Shown: positions 48,411-61,620, counted from the stretch's first letter. The stretch: 64,000 bases of DNA from Cyclina sinensis (GCA_012932295.1 JAAONU010000001.1:38347449-38411448), one strand, 5' to 3'. The notes: generated from the sequence alone by a model not told the origin. Numbers and translations: made by a program.

Positions 48411-51400
48411 ATATCATTCTGACATCTCTTGTTATGCTTTCCTTTTAGGGGTGGGATGGGGCACATTTAAATATTGTTGTGAATGTCATTTCTTTCAGTG
48501 ATAACAATGTTATGGCCAGTTTAACTGAAGCCTTTTCATTTATTACAGACACTTTTGAACAGTGATCACCTGGATGTTGTTCTGCTTCCTAAGGTCAAAA
48601 GCAAGTCTGATGGTGATACATTATTTTTTGATAATTGTGACCTAATTTCAGTTAAGCCAGTTAATTTTTTGTATGTTACTTACACAAATACTTGGTTCTG
48701 TCAGCAAGAAAAATTCAATATTTCTCACACTGACTGATGTAAGTTCTTTAACACTGACTCCAGGATTATTCTTACAAAGTAAGTAGTCTTTGACCTGTGA
48801 CTAATCGACTGTTTTTGTGTCTTCCTGTAATGTGAATTTAACTACACAACTGAACCATTATACTTGATTTCCAAGAGTATGAAAGGGCTGTCTCAACATG
48901 GTAGCCACTCATCACAAAAGCCAAAACAACTGCTGCAACCAAGGTAAAATGTTATTGAAACTGTCAAAATACTCATGACATTGTTAAAAACAAAAATTCT
49001 GTGAGCAGTTTTGATGCTAATGACCTTTTGTTTATTATAAAACTATATTTTGCTTGGTATACTCTTATAATGTTACAGGATAACCTGTTATTTGCAGTAT
49101 GATGTGGTAGGAAAATGAGAGAATTAATCTAATTTTGATTGATTCCCTAGACCGCTTAGAAGTCAATGGTGCAACAAAATACAGTGTAACAGGCAATCAG
49201 AAACCAGCCTTGCAGAAAAATGAAGCTGTCTGTTTGGATGAAACAGAATCATTGGGCTTAAGCCTTTAGTGCAAGTTGTAAGGTTGTATAATACAGATTG
49301 AGTAGTCAGAAAATAAGCTTGAACAATCCATTGTCATAGAGTACATACATGAAGCTACTTAAGACTTTAAATTACTGGCATTAATGCTAACACAGAAGAC
49401 TAGTTGAGAGAGGAAGTTAAAGGACGTTCTAAAGGAGAGCTCTTTGTACAGTGGTGGAGAGAGAATTGAAAGAAGTGGTTGTCAAAAAGAGCAGGAACAA
49501 ACCGTACAGGCAAATACCAGTAAGGTCTGATTCTTAAATAGTCTATATAAATATTTCACCATAGAGCCATTTTGGTTGGATTGACCTCTGAACAACCAAA
49601 CTGCAGTCTTCAAGAGAAAATTTTGAAGTAGATGATGAAAAAAAAAGAGAAAAGAGGTAGTAAAGTTCAGAAACAGGAATTGTAAAATCAACAGTCCACT
49701 GAAGTGTAGGTCATGACAAGAAACTGAAAGAGTTAAAGGAGGGAAGTTTATTTCTTTTGACTTGATTGTAGTAAGGCTATCAGCATTTGAAAGACAGTTG
49801 TGAAATCAAAGCAAAAATATAAACACAAAATGCATAAACAAGTGTCAAATGACATCAGTTTAACGCCTATTTTGTATGGAATTTTTAAGTAGATGGTTCA
49901 GTTTTTAAGACAATCATATTATATCTTTATATAATCTAAGATGATCTTGTACCTAAGTTTGTCAGTTTTAATAAAAAAAATATCTTGCAAACATTTAATA
50001 CTTCAAACAGAATATCAGTCTTGAATATTCACTGGGACTGAAAAGAGGGTCTCTGCACAAGATTTTCAGTCTTTTTATTGGGGTGCTCTTTGATAAGCTA
50101 GCTCATCTTCAATGATGGAATGGACAACAAACAGAAGTTAAAAGAAATTGTTCTCCAGAGAAGTCAAGAAGCTGTTATCATATTTAGCCAATCTCAGCTT
50201 AATGCATAAAGAAGAGATTCAAAATTTCTGAAGATGAAGTTTACTTGATTAGACTGATGCATTTTTTGTCTATCGTTGTGGCTGTTTTTGATGTTGATTA
50301 AAGGAAACAAAACTCACTTGAGTTTTCAGTGCAGCAGAGCTGTATTATTTACTATGGTAATCAACCCTGAAAGCTTTGGGTGAAAGAAGAAAACCATATC
50401 TTGGTAGAGAATCATAAACATTTGAGGTCTTCTGGGAAATGAGCATTTCCATGCACAAATTTCTTAAATTGAAGTATTGAATTTTTCTTGGCATTGAATT
50501 TACATTTGAAAATTAATCAAGTGAGAGAACTCTGCAGTGATCATAATGAGGTTGAAATTGAACTTTCTTCTACACATTACCCTGGTCTGCCTTTAATAAC
50601 AAATGTTCAAGTGTGAAGACAAAAGGGTAAGATATTAAAATAATTCAGTGAGTGTTCTCCCTCACATCTGATGAACTGTGTTGCCCTAAAAAAATAACGA
50701 GCATGCAGTTTAATGAATACAAGTGTCAAACAAATGATGCTATGAAATTTATAAATGCTGTACTTGTTTAGGTAGGCAAAGAGAGGTAACTCTACATTGC
50801 ATTTTAAAGAAATGTATCTAAGTTCTCTCTCTTGACTGTATACAGAATGGCTGGTAAGTGTTAAGAATATAAATATTTACTAGATAATGCCTAGCCAGAG
50901 GCAGGGTTTGCTTCCTTTCCTTTTCTCTATCCACAGACAGCTGTTTAAGTTACAGCTCTGAATGATCATTGTATGTTATACAGTCCAGTATGTCTTGCCA
51001 GTAAATTTCTGAAAATTGCTGAAAAGCAGCTTTTAGAGTGTACCCATAGTAAATAAGTAATGCAAGTGTTTCTTAGGATATTTGGGTGGGGAGAATGCAC
51101 AAAATGCATACATGCATATCATAATTAATGTTAACTGTTGACACCCTCAGTTGGACAATGACATAGGAAGTGTTACTGTTTATTTTCTTTCTAGTTTTCT
51201 TTTCTATAACACTGTTCATCATAAAAAGACTGATTTTAGACTCGCAGTATACTATATAGCTATACAGAGCCAAAAAATTAAATGCATAACATTTTTTTTC
51301 ACCTTGCATATAATCTTCATTTCTTCAAGAAATGCAGTTCTGCTTAATAATACAACATTCAAGTGTACTGAATAAGTTAATTGAAAACTGTATGATTGGT

Positions 51401-52456
51401 ATAGTATGAAATCTTGATAAAAACTTAAACATTATACAAGAAATTGTCATCAGTCGATAGCCTAAGTGTTTTTCTGCCCTGATAAAGTTCTTAAGAAGTG
51501 TCAGGGTTGTTCGAGTGAGAGCTATGAGAGTGAATGATATCATTATCTCGGTATGTTTGTAATACCCGAGACTTAAGTACGGCAATATTTTTGTGGTCTT
51601 TTGACCTATTCATTCAGAAACGCGTAACAGTTAACTTAATGGCTATCGTAAATGTTTTCTTGCGGTGATAAAATATTTATGTAAACAAATTGAAAGAGTC
51701 AATCTGTTGGTCACTTAGGATCATTTGCAGGGGAGATAATTTGTTTACCTGTTTTAATTTATATACTGTATTTAGTCTACACTTGTTTCATATGGTTTGA
51801 AATTGATATGCCTGAAGATCACACTACTTCATTGGATCTATACATAGAAGTTCGAATTTCAATAGTGTATAATTACTTTCTGTGATAGTCAGTAAACAAA
51901 AGTTCAAAGGTCAAATCTTAAGACATAATATTAGTTGAAATGGCTAATATAGTTTGAACTGGGTGAACATTATGAATGAATATTTGAAATGCATTTGGAT
52001 TATAGCAGGTTCTTCCAATAATCAATTGGATTTATGTCATTCTGACAAGTCGGCAGGTTGTAAATTAGATTTAAAATATAAATATGTACAAAAAGGTGAG
52101 AAAATACTTTGTTGATATTTTATTAAGACATAAAATGAGGGCAAGAATTAAATCAAGAGGAGTAGTTGAATTAATCCATAAATACTATTAGAGTTTAACA
52201 TTTAATTTTAAATACTTAAAATAAAGTTTTTTGGTTAGGTATTTATTCTTTCTGATAAACTGAAAATTGACAAAATATTTCATATTTGGCAGTCTTTGTG
52301 AGAAAAAGTAAAAGTAGTGTATACATAATAATTATATTATTTAGAAAATTAGATTTCTTTGTCACTCAGTAGAAAATATCTTGACAATAGAGTATTTTTA
52401 TATAACTATATTTAAGGCAGTTAGTTATTGCAACAGTACATATTTTTTCCCTTTAG
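48411..52456. other. Intronic DNA without recognised features
   Basis: AT-rich intron. The frame at 48555-48737 follows a 'ttacag' but shows no conserved sequence and is not called. Confidence 0.4.
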
Positions 52457-52576
52457 TACGTAAGGGAGTTAACTATATCCCTAAGGAATACTCCAGCACC
52501 ACCGTCAAGGGCAGGTAACTACAAGGAGCTTGATGTCGATGAGCTTATACATAGATTGGAGAATGATGATGCCAGT
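52457..52576 (+). CDS. Candidate internal coding exon, 40 codons, phase 0-0
   Basis: Preceded by a strong pyrimidine tract and acceptor (TATTTTTTCCCTTTAG|TAC) and followed by a consensus donor (AGT|GTAAGT). Only one plus frame is open. It reads YVRELTISLRNTPAPPSRAG, then NYKELDVDELIHRLENDDAS, with normal amino-acid and codon composition. Length 120 nt, phase 0 at both ends, so it could be skipped or included without shifting frame. Its upstream neighbour, the RI docking-domain exon, ends in phase 0 on the same strand. The TPAPP..(E/D)xDAS pattern is loosely reminiscent of the RI linker (SPPPP...EEDAAS), but the RRRRGA inhibitor site is absent. ELDVDELI..L weakly resembles the N-terminus of PP1 catalytic subunits. 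The gene assignment is therefore inference. Confidence 0.65.
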
Positions 52577-54460
52577 GTAAGTTGAAGAACTTCTTCCACT
52601 TTCAAAATGTCAGTGAATGAATAGAACACTGTAAATTCCACCTATTATAAATCATTTGAAGCTTAAGTATTAAAAGACAAGACTTAGATGTTTAAACAGT
52701 GCATGCATTGTATAGGAATTCCTGAAGTTTATAAGGATAAAATGAAATACCTACTTTTACTTAACAGAGGTGAAAGTGTGAATAATCCAGACTTATACTC
52801 ATGGCATCTCAATTTGAGATCTGTCTGAGTTTCTGAAAGTCTTGATTGTTATATGTCCAATGGCTTCATGTACAAAGCAATAAAACTTACAGTGTTTCTC
52901 TTATCAAACTCTTAGATTGGTTTGTCATACCTAAAATGAATTATATGGCTTCCTGAAAATTGGTTTCTTTATGACATATTTTCTTCTCATATCTCAGCTA
53001 GATTTCCCATTTCTCGTGCACAAATAGAATAAAAGTTTATTAGTTTTGCATGTCATTTCTCCATTTAAGTCTGTTGTAAAAAGCACAGGTCAAGGACAAT
53101 TAGTTTATAGATTAACTTAAAGTAGTTTGCATGTATGGAAAGCTGGCATTGTTATAGATACAGTTAAGGTATTGTAAAATTACATAAAAAATAAAAGTCA
53201 TGCATAAAGACTGTTATTTATGACTTGGCGTGATCACATATGAGAAATGGCTCTGAAATGTCTCCAATATATTCTTGAGTTTGACAGATGAGATTGGGCA
53301 GTGTGGTTCTTGTTTATATTGATTGCTGTGGATAATGTCTGGCCTGTTTAGGTTTCTTTCTTAATGGGCTATCGATCAAGAAGGACCCAGTTCCATTTCA
53401 TGTAAATTACATGCTTATTCTGATGTTTACGACATGTCATAGGAGGTCTTAGAAATGAGAGTAATACTGCAGTGAATAATTCTTGTATATTTATTTGTCT
53501 CATTGGTGAAATAAGTATTCCATTTATATGGCTTTATTTTACCCAGTTGGCACAGTAGGTTGACCATTGGTCTTAAATAAACCTTTAAACAGAGACCATC
53601 ACTTGTATAATGAGAATGAGGAGAAAATAGTCCTGTTGAGAGGTGGCCATTACTTACAGGTGTTGCCAAACAAGGATATATATATATATATATATATATA
53701 TACTATATACTATATAAATATATATACATTCTTCTTTGTAAACTTAATGGCATTATAAACTTATTTTACTGTGTTACCTTTGAGGCAGGTTTTACTGTAA
53801 TGTCTTACAAAACTTTTAGCTGGATAATACTAAGTTGTTATTCTTTGATGTAAGGTAAATGACATGCATAGAGCTAAAAATGAGCCTTTATTAATATATC
53901 TTTTAAACATATTACATTACACGACAATGAGTATATTATCTTTCAATCAAGTCAGTTTTTTCAATCAGAGCCAAGGCTGGTCTTATTAACAAAGAAATTG
54001 TTTTGGACTTCTTATAACGCAAGTGTTTCTTAACGAAAGGTTCAGTTGTTCTTTATAAAGTCAGAGGAGAGAGAATTAATTATCTTGTCATTGCTATACA
54101 AAACTTTGACTGCATAAATGTAACATGTAAGATTGATGTCAAGAGTGATTCTGAAACTGTTATTTCACTGAGCTAGTGTTTAAGATAGAATAAGATCACT
54201 TGATTATTCACATCCATACTTCTTGTATTTAGTATTTTGAATAATGATCAGGCCTTTGTCATATTTTATTCATCACCTATTGCTTTTGTTGCCAGTATTG
54301 ATTAAGGGCAATTAGGACATTGATGTGTTCTACACCAGTCACAGTACTCTCCAAATGCTGAGTTGTTCTCAGAATATCATAAATGCTGTTGAACATGTAG
54401 TTTGGACCAAACTCTTAACACAAGAAACTGTTTTCATAAGATATACTATCTTACGGAGGA
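52577..54460. other. Intronic DNA with an AT microsatellite
   Basis: AT-rich. (AT)n at about 53676-53702, continuing into TATA-rich sequence to 53725. No exon is supported. Confidence 0.5.
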
Positions 54461-54730
54461 TGATGAGGATCAATGGTTTAGTGGTAAGGCACATGCAGGA
54501 CTTTTCATGCAGGGGTATGAGTTTGATCCCTGGCTCCCCAATTGTCCTAAGGATGAGATGTTAAACCATTAGCTCCCATGTATTGGTGATGTACACTGAG
54601 CCAGAAAAAGAACCAGGAGTGTGAAAGGATGCTTTCTGTAACTTGCACTATCCTTGAAAACCTTAAATAACAAAACACACTTAGTGCTGGTCATTTGGGC
54701 AACCTGAGTACCGTTGATAAATAAAGCCAG
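54461..54730 (+). mobile_element. tRNA-derived SINE, copy 4
   Basis: Head 'gatcaatggtttagtggtaa' (box A) and 'gagtttgatccctggc' (box B), body 'gatgagatgttaaaccatta..tgtattggtgatgtacactgagcc' and tail 'ccgttgataaataaagccag'. It lacks a long GATA tail. Confidence 0.78.
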
Positions 54731-57124
54731 GTAAACTTCGTGATTCCAATATCTTGAATTTGTAGAAAACAACTATGACAGGCTCCCTGGAAAGGGGAAT
54801 TAATGAAAGTTGAATATATTCACCTAAAATATGCCACAGTATTTCCCCTTTACAGATGGTAATGACCACTTGATTCAGGTAGTTGTTTTATTTTTTGTAC
54901 TTGAAGAACAAAATAATGATTTATTACCTTGTCTTGAAGCAGTTTGTTAATTTTTTTTGAGGCAACAAACATGTGACGTCAGAGAAAAATATCAAATTTG
55001 TATCTATAAGGACTTACAGGTAATTTTCTGTCTGTTGGCTTGTTTTCTATATTTATTTAGTCACAGGTATAATTAATGTATCATGAAAGTTCTAATTTCT
55101 GACAGAATTTTCTTTGAAATCAGATAGGCATTGATCAGACCTGTTGCATGCAGAGTATATTTAATTCAGTATGCAAACATCAAAACACATTAATAAAAGA
55201 TGGTTTTATATTTCTGAAGTATGATGTCAGAGACACAATACAAAAATCCTTTCCTGTGGCAGGAAGTTACATGTTACCAAGAAGGTATTTTTCTTCAGTC
55301 ATACTTCATCAGAATACTAATGATGATGATGATGAATTTGATGACTCCTTTCTCAAGCTATTGGATTACTATCATTTGCAGTTGCATTAAACAAATCAGT
55401 TATGACTGCACGTGTGTTACTAAATGATTGGTCAGTACATCAGACAGGGCTGGTACAATGCTTGCATGGTTCTTTTAAGGCAGCTATGGTCAAAACTGGT
55501 CGGAAATCACAATGTTACTGATACCAAGGTACTGTTATAATACTGTGATCTGGCTTGGTGATCATCTTGTTACCGCTTTTGACTGTGGGTCAACTTCAGA
55601 ATTTCTGATGGAGGACCCAGTTGGATTTAAGCCTGAGCACTGAATTGACTCTTTATATGAAAAGTTGGTAGATGATTATTTTATACTTGGTTCTCCTGGA
55701 GAAACACAGCTTTGAAGTGATATAAATACCATTAAAGGTGTCCTCAGAAAACCTAGTGACAAGTAGGTCTCCATTTCACGTACTTCAGCTTCACCTTTGT
55801 TACCTGTTAACCAATAATAAATGAGCTTGTTTACAGGTCATCAGCCCTCTACAGTGACCAATTAATTATACCTTTGTTTTTACTACCTGTCTAAAACCAT
55901 TACTTACAAAATACATTTTCCTGTCTTGTTAATGAAGAAATAATGACTGATACACATTGTCCAATGTATTTTACAGTACAGTCAGTCCTAGAATTTTCTA
56001 GAGATGATAAATCATTGTGTTGGTGCCGCTTTACTTTGAAAAAACTGAAGTTTAGTTTCAGGTTTTGTAATTTTACATGTGCTGCTTTACTTTGAAAAAA
56101 CTGAATTTTTGTTAAAAATTCTATAATTTTATACAGTCATGTGCTTTACTTTGTAACAGCCATAAGTTCTGTTGATTGTTTGACATGCTGTGCAGAAATT
56201 CAACAGTTTAATGTTTTCATTTTGTAATTAGTTGTGCTTTTATAAAAAGATAATTCTTGCTTCAGATCTGAGACCAGTGCTGCTGCATCTGTTCGATTTG
56301 TTATAATTCTGAAAGTTCATAATGGCATCGACCAAGCAACTAATTTGTAACAGTCTGCCTATGGTATTTAGTAGCTCCCCATTTGACAATATTTATTATT
56401 CCCAATACAGGTGTCCGGAATTTCTCACCATATGTTCTATGTACTAGCCCCATGTTGACAATTAATTTGTTCTCCCACTCTTCAGTAGAGCTGAATGACA
56501 GCAGGCTAGGGAGTCTAGTGGTGCAGTAGAATGGATTCAGAGGCAGATTGATCAGCTATTGGAAATATCTCTGCTCTCATACAAATACACTGATTAAAAT
56601 ACATAACATCGGTGGAATGCATTAATTCACTGTTCTCTCTATTTGTTACAAGTTACTGCTTTTCAGCCAGAGGTTATTGTACAGGGGATACACTTATTCC
56701 TTCCATCTTATTTAACGATGGTGACTTTTGTGTAAATTCTGATGGAGATGAGATATAGGCCAGGCATTATATGACTGGCTGGCTATATAGTCTGTGCAGT
56801 GTGAACTCAAGTGAGAAGATGGCAAACTTTACGTTTTCACATACCTTGTATTTATGTATACTTTGTTGAAAAACTGAAGGAGATGTGGTTATAGTGAAGA
56901 TACTGGTTTGTAGTGAGAAAATCTTATGAGAACATTTGCAAAATTTTAGGGGAAACTGGTAAAAGCTGGAGTTTATCACATGTTGTGTGTAGAAAACCTG
57001 GAAAAGTAATAAATTCTTCTGGTATATAGACATTTCTGTGTGAATGATAAATACTTGTCTAGGATTCTTGATAAAGTTAGAGTAAAAGAGTTTCAATATT
57101 GGATGTTTACTTAGTGCTTTGAAA
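54731..57124. other. Intronic DNA; small tandem repeat near 56025-56160
   Basis: AT-rich. Three diverged copies of 'gtgctgctttactttgaaaaaactgaa' lie at about 56023-56150. The 55148-55427 frames (a GATGAT run) show no domain. Sequence just upstream of 57125 would be the promoter/5' UTR if the next feature is a first exon; no TATA box is convincing. Confidence 0.4.
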
Positions 57125-57499
57125 ATGGGAAATAAGTTTACACGAAAATTTAAACTTGGAGAGTCCAAAACTTTAAAAGATACAGGGGCTGCTGGGCAGT
57201 ATGAGAATAAGGCCCAAGCTGAAGGGGCTGCATCTAAAGAGCAAAATGTTAATGAAGCAGGGGCCAGTTCATCAGGGGAAGTAAGCAGAAAACCAGATGT
57301 TCATGTGCAACAAGTGACTATAAAAATAGATGAAGTTGGACCAAATGAACCAGAACCGGACACACCTGAGGCAGTAAGCGGAGAGGCAAAACAGGAAGTC
57401 ACTGAAGCTAAACCGGAAAATACTGAGGCTAAACCAGAAACGTCAAATACAGATAGTGAAACAGCACCAGCTAAAGCAACTGAGGGTGAAGATGTTAAG
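57125..57499 (+). CDS. Candidate first coding exon for an N-myristoylated, acidic BASP1/MARCKS-like N-terminus
   Basis: The ATG at 57125 opens 125 codons ending at a possible donor, AAG|GTATAA (phase 0). Read through without splicing it stops two codons later (126 aa). MGNKFTRKFK fits the N-myristoylation consensus (Gly2, Thr6) with adjacent basic residues for membrane binding. Residues 20-125 are Glu/Ala/Lys/Pro/Thr-rich and probably disordered, with a TEAKPE repeat at 93-105 and a less biased stretch VHVQQVTIKIDEVG at 59-72. There is no recognised globular domain. Composition recalls BASP1/GAP-43/MARCKS tails, but no homology is asserted. Its strand and phase allow splicing to the same downstream exon as the PRKAR1-like docking exon. 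No AATAAA was seen close downstream, favouring a first exon over a single-exon gene. It could equally start a different gene to the right. Confidence 0.7.
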
Positions 57500-58880
57500 G
57501 TATAAAATCTGGGAGATACGATTGTTATGTTTCAGCCTCAACATGTCCCTAGTATATTTAGACATCAAGTTTTGTTATTTTGAGTCATTTTGACTTAGTG
57601 TTTGAATACAAGAGCTAATAGAGTACAGTCATGGTCATAAATCAACACAATGTACTACAATTAAGCATACAGTTCGGCAAGTGTAAGGTATTGATGGCGT
57701 TTAAAAGTTTTGCTATGTTTCTGCTCATGTTAAATGGTGCATTAGATGCAGCACTGTCTTTTGTTTTTTACACTTTAGGCTATCTGGAAAGTTTTCATAT
57801 CAGTGCATTATCACAGCCTCCATCAGTTGGAGATCTTGTATATGACCATGAAATCTTGTGTGCTGGCTTGAAATGATTGACCTTGACTCTAAACTGCCTT
57901 TAGACAATACTGTGCATCTAGTACAATTAATTATATGGTTCATTAGCTGGTGAGACACATAAAATACAGAATGCCAGCTGCTGTTTTATCAAGATTAACA
58001 ATTTACTGTAACAGCCTGATTTGTTATATTATAGCCTCTGGGTCAGCTTTATTATTTATGCTGTATGTGTTATTGAAGTATGCTATCTGTGACTGCTTGG
58101 GTGAACACTGAATTCATGGATCCACAACACCACTCTTAAATCTTGTGACAATAGATTTTACCCACAAACGTTACCATTTGCTCTCTTGTTATAAAATATA
58201 CTTGTTTGTGGTAAAAATATAACTGTACTTCTTTGTTAAAACATGCAAATGTGAGAGGTAAGGCGATCCATCAATAATCTTGTGAACTGTTAGGTTATTT
58301 TATTTGTTTGGCTACATTAGGCACATTTTTATTTTGGTTGAAACTGCTGATACAGCAATGTAGAGAAAGCTCTTGGGATTGGGTATAAACTTAGTTAAAC
58401 AATTTTTCCTGAAACAGTAGCTGTTCATCTGCAGGAGATCTTAATGGCATGATATATGTCAGAGGTTCAAATCCTTACTGGCTTTCAGTTACACTGAAGA
58501 GGTCTCAAGTGACTCGATGTGAGACAAATGGGGACAGCAAATTTTAGTTTATGACAACATGAGGGAATAAAATGTTGTCTTGATGTGTGAAACATACCTA
58601 AAACAAATTTATACTTGTAAAACATTCACTTTTCGTTTGTCAGATGGCTCCAGAGATGGCTGTAAATTGTCTCTGCTTGGAAGAGGATTATAACCGTTAA
58701 ACAGTGCCCCCACTAAAGTTCTAAAATTGACTTGAACTCCATCATTTAGTTTTGACAAACCCATGTGGCATTTATAGGGGGTATTGATGTCAGAGAGAAC
58801 AGTACAGACAATGATCAGACTGCATGAATGTAATGTGCAGTATTTACCAAAAGAAAAGAAATATACAAAAGCTATTCCAA
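57500..58880. other. Intronic or intergenic DNA without recognised features
   Basis: AT-rich. The frame at 57631-57876 has a hydrophobic stretch but no recognisable family and no supporting splice sites. Confidence 0.4.
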
Positions 58881-58980
58881 CCAGTCAAGTCGAGGAGATT
58901 ATCCGACCAGTCAAGTCGAGGAGATTATCCGACCAGTCAAGTCGAGGAGATTATCCGACCAGTCAAGTCGAGGAGATTAT
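58881..58980. repeat. 26-bp minisatellite, 3.8 copies
   Basis: Unit CCAGTCAAGTCGAGGAGATT+ATCCGA is repeated four times (the last lacking four bases) with no mismatches seen. Because 26 is not a multiple of 3, reading through it cycles frames; the two overlapping open frames here are not evidence of a gene. Confidence 0.93.
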
Positions 58981-60339
58981 ATAGTGCCAAGAAAAGAAAA
59001 AGATTTCTTTCTGAGCAGTCATTTTTAGACTCACAATCATGTCCAGTTGTATACAGTTTAGAAATATGATGGGGAAAATGTCAGCTACACACATTAATGA
59101 TGGTTAAAATTACCATATACCCATAAATTGCTTAACAAGTTGAGCAATAGCTGCAGCAGGTGTACATACATAAATCATGAGACAGTTTTATTTATTTGTT
59201 ATTGCTTTTACATTATAGTGGTGCAGGCAATAATGCTTGCATTTTCTAGCCAGTGCATATGTACTATTAAGGATACACCACAATATAATGACAGCCAAGT
59301 CTATTTTAGAAATTCATTTGGGTGTTTCTTTAGAATTTGAACAGGGTAAAATTGATGGTCTTACAGCCAAACAAATGTAATTTTGGATGCAAGCCCCTTC
59401 ATGCTTATATTATTAGTTACTCTTATAACTTACTGTTTATAAACAATTGTGTAAAAGGTATTTTCATAAACTTTTGAGTTATGATTGCAACATATAAATT
59501 GCACCAAGGCAACACTGCAATCTGATTATATGTAAAAAGTCATCATAGTTAATGACTTTCTCCAGGTGTTTTAGCAGCAGGTGAATTGCCTTCTGTTTCA
59601 GAAGTACAATCTCCTTACCTCACCTTTCCTTGTTGTTATGTAAACTAAAGTAAACTTATATTTCTTTTGCTTACATCAGATCACATAAAACTATTAAGTG
59701 AAAGAGTCTGGAATCTGAACAAATGGCAATGTCTCCTTTGAACTGAAGCGTTTGTATGCAGCTGTTGTTTAAGCACTGTAAGAAACTGTACAGAACGTTT
59801 ACAGAAGCCCTTTCATGTGAAAATTAGGTTGCAGAATTGTCCTTAAGCATATTCCTTGGAGACATACCAGCTTCCATTATTTAATAAGGATCAGAAAGAC
59901 TGACAGTAAAACAATGCCGACGGATAGGTTAAACTTTATTTCAAGCTTTGGGGATAATTCTTACACATTTTTTGCCAAGTGAAAGAGCTTGATTTTGGCA
60001 TTAGATTCCCAGAAAGAAAGAGATTCCTTGCTCCAATGAAAGATTCCTTAAACATTCATGATTTAATTTAAGGCAAAATTGATTTTTAGTCAGATCAATA
60101 TTGAGTGCTCCTAGAGCTTTTGTATCTGAAATCAAGTTGGTAAATTAAAGCTTTCATGAAGGTTACCTTTCAGTCTTGAACTTGGAATGGGTAAGATTTC
60201 AGTTGCTACGGTGACCAGTTGTTGACAGGAAGTAGCACAGATTTCTGTATCATATTCCTATTGATAATTAGTTGTATTCAGTTTTCATTTCCATAATTGT
60301 CTTTACAAAGTGATTACTCTTGCTATAAAAAGCAAATTT
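58981..60339. other. Intronic DNA without recognised features
   Basis: AT-rich. No exon or repeat boundary is supported. Confidence 0.4.
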
Positions 60340-61620
60340 TTAAGCAAGTTCATGAACAGTTCAAGAATTTAAGTTTTTGAACCATTCAGAAACACACTTG
60401 AACATTCATACAAGAACATTTTATAAAAAGTTCACTGAGCTAGTTGATTTTGAACAGTTCAAGAAAATTTCAAGAACAATGTCTCATTTAACATTTCTTA
60501 AAGAATGCCTAAAATGTTCTTGAACTTTTTGAGAACACTCTTGGTTAAGTTGGTAGTTTATTGTTCTTGAACAATTCTAGATCATTTCCAAAGCTAATTA
60601 GCCCATAATTCATTATGCTTAAAGAGTTGAAGCACTTTTATAGTTCTGATATATTTTTTTTTGGATATTAAACCTTTAAGCAATAGAAGGTGAACAAACA
60701 TAAATATCAGCCCATAAAATCGGTTCACCTGTGGAGGCAAAATAGTGATACTACAAACTAATGTTCTTGAACAGCTTAAGTAAATGATCTTTTTCCAAGT
60801 CTAAAACATCATAATTGAATATCTGTGTCCGAAATGAAGTTATCCAAAAAAAATGCTACTTATAGTTTCAGGTTCTTTTTTCAATTCAAATTTCAGTGTA
60901 AAAGTAACTGGTTTTGGTGAGGACTGTTACAAGAGGACTGACTGTTCACCAATTGTTTCCTGAAAATTAGATTTTTGATAGTTGATCTCAATATTGAAAC
61001 TGATGACATCAACACGAAATTCACTACAATGTTCTCACTTCTGGTAATCCAGAACTATAAATTTAACAATTAGAGACAATGTATTCAGCACAAGTATAAT
61101 GTTTCCTTAAAAAAAAGAAATTCACCTGTTTTGAAGAAGTTTACTTTATCAGTGATAACCAGTGCAGCTTCAAATGTCACTTTTTCTGAAAGTTCAGACA
61201 AGCATGTTTGTAGTGTACAAATGGTGTATCCCATTTGGAGGGGAAGCAACCTGTTTGGAGGGGAAGTAATTCTGTCAAACTGTTAGAATAAAGGGCAGAT
61301 AGTGATTTCAGTGTAGTTCGACAAATAAACAAGTAAATTAAGAACAATAGTGTTTTGAATGTGTTCTCAAACTTCTTGAAACTATGTAAAGAGCAAAAAT
61401 CTGTAGCATTTTTTAATATCAATCGTTACTCCTAATCTTTTCTGACATTTTCAAGAACTAAATTAAAACATTTAAAAGCACTTGAATGTTTCATGAACAA
61501 TCTAAAAACCTTTTTATTTGTTCTTGGTAGGAATAGAATTTCACAGGGCTTTATCGATTTTCAGCTAAATTGTCATGACTGTGTAACTTATCAGAGTTCT
61601 TGAACATTTATCTATAAACG
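60340..61620. repeat. Region rich in TTCTTGAAC/GTTCAAGAA palindromic motifs
   Basis: About a dozen near-matches to the palindrome GTTCAAGAAC/GTTCTTGAAC lie here (for example near 60347, 60370, 60450, 60475, 60518, 60562, 60762, 61373, 61452, 61490, 61598). They may be remains of a degenerate short-unit repeat. Confidence 0.5.

Noticed and set aside
52457..52576. Assignment to formin-like (FMNL) RELEISLR motif or PP1 N-terminus
   Set aside because: Only about eight residues match in each case and the flanking residues do not, so the exon is left unassigned.
55148..55427. Two overlapping plus-strand frames with an acidic run
   Set aside because: A GATGAT microsatellite drives the composition; no domain or splice support.
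56767..57168. 133-residue minus-strand frame
   Set aside because: No domain; it overlaps the start of the better-supported plus-strand MGNKFTRK exon.
58881..58980. CRISPR-like array
   Set aside because: Direct 26-bp tandem units without spacers in a eukaryotic intron.
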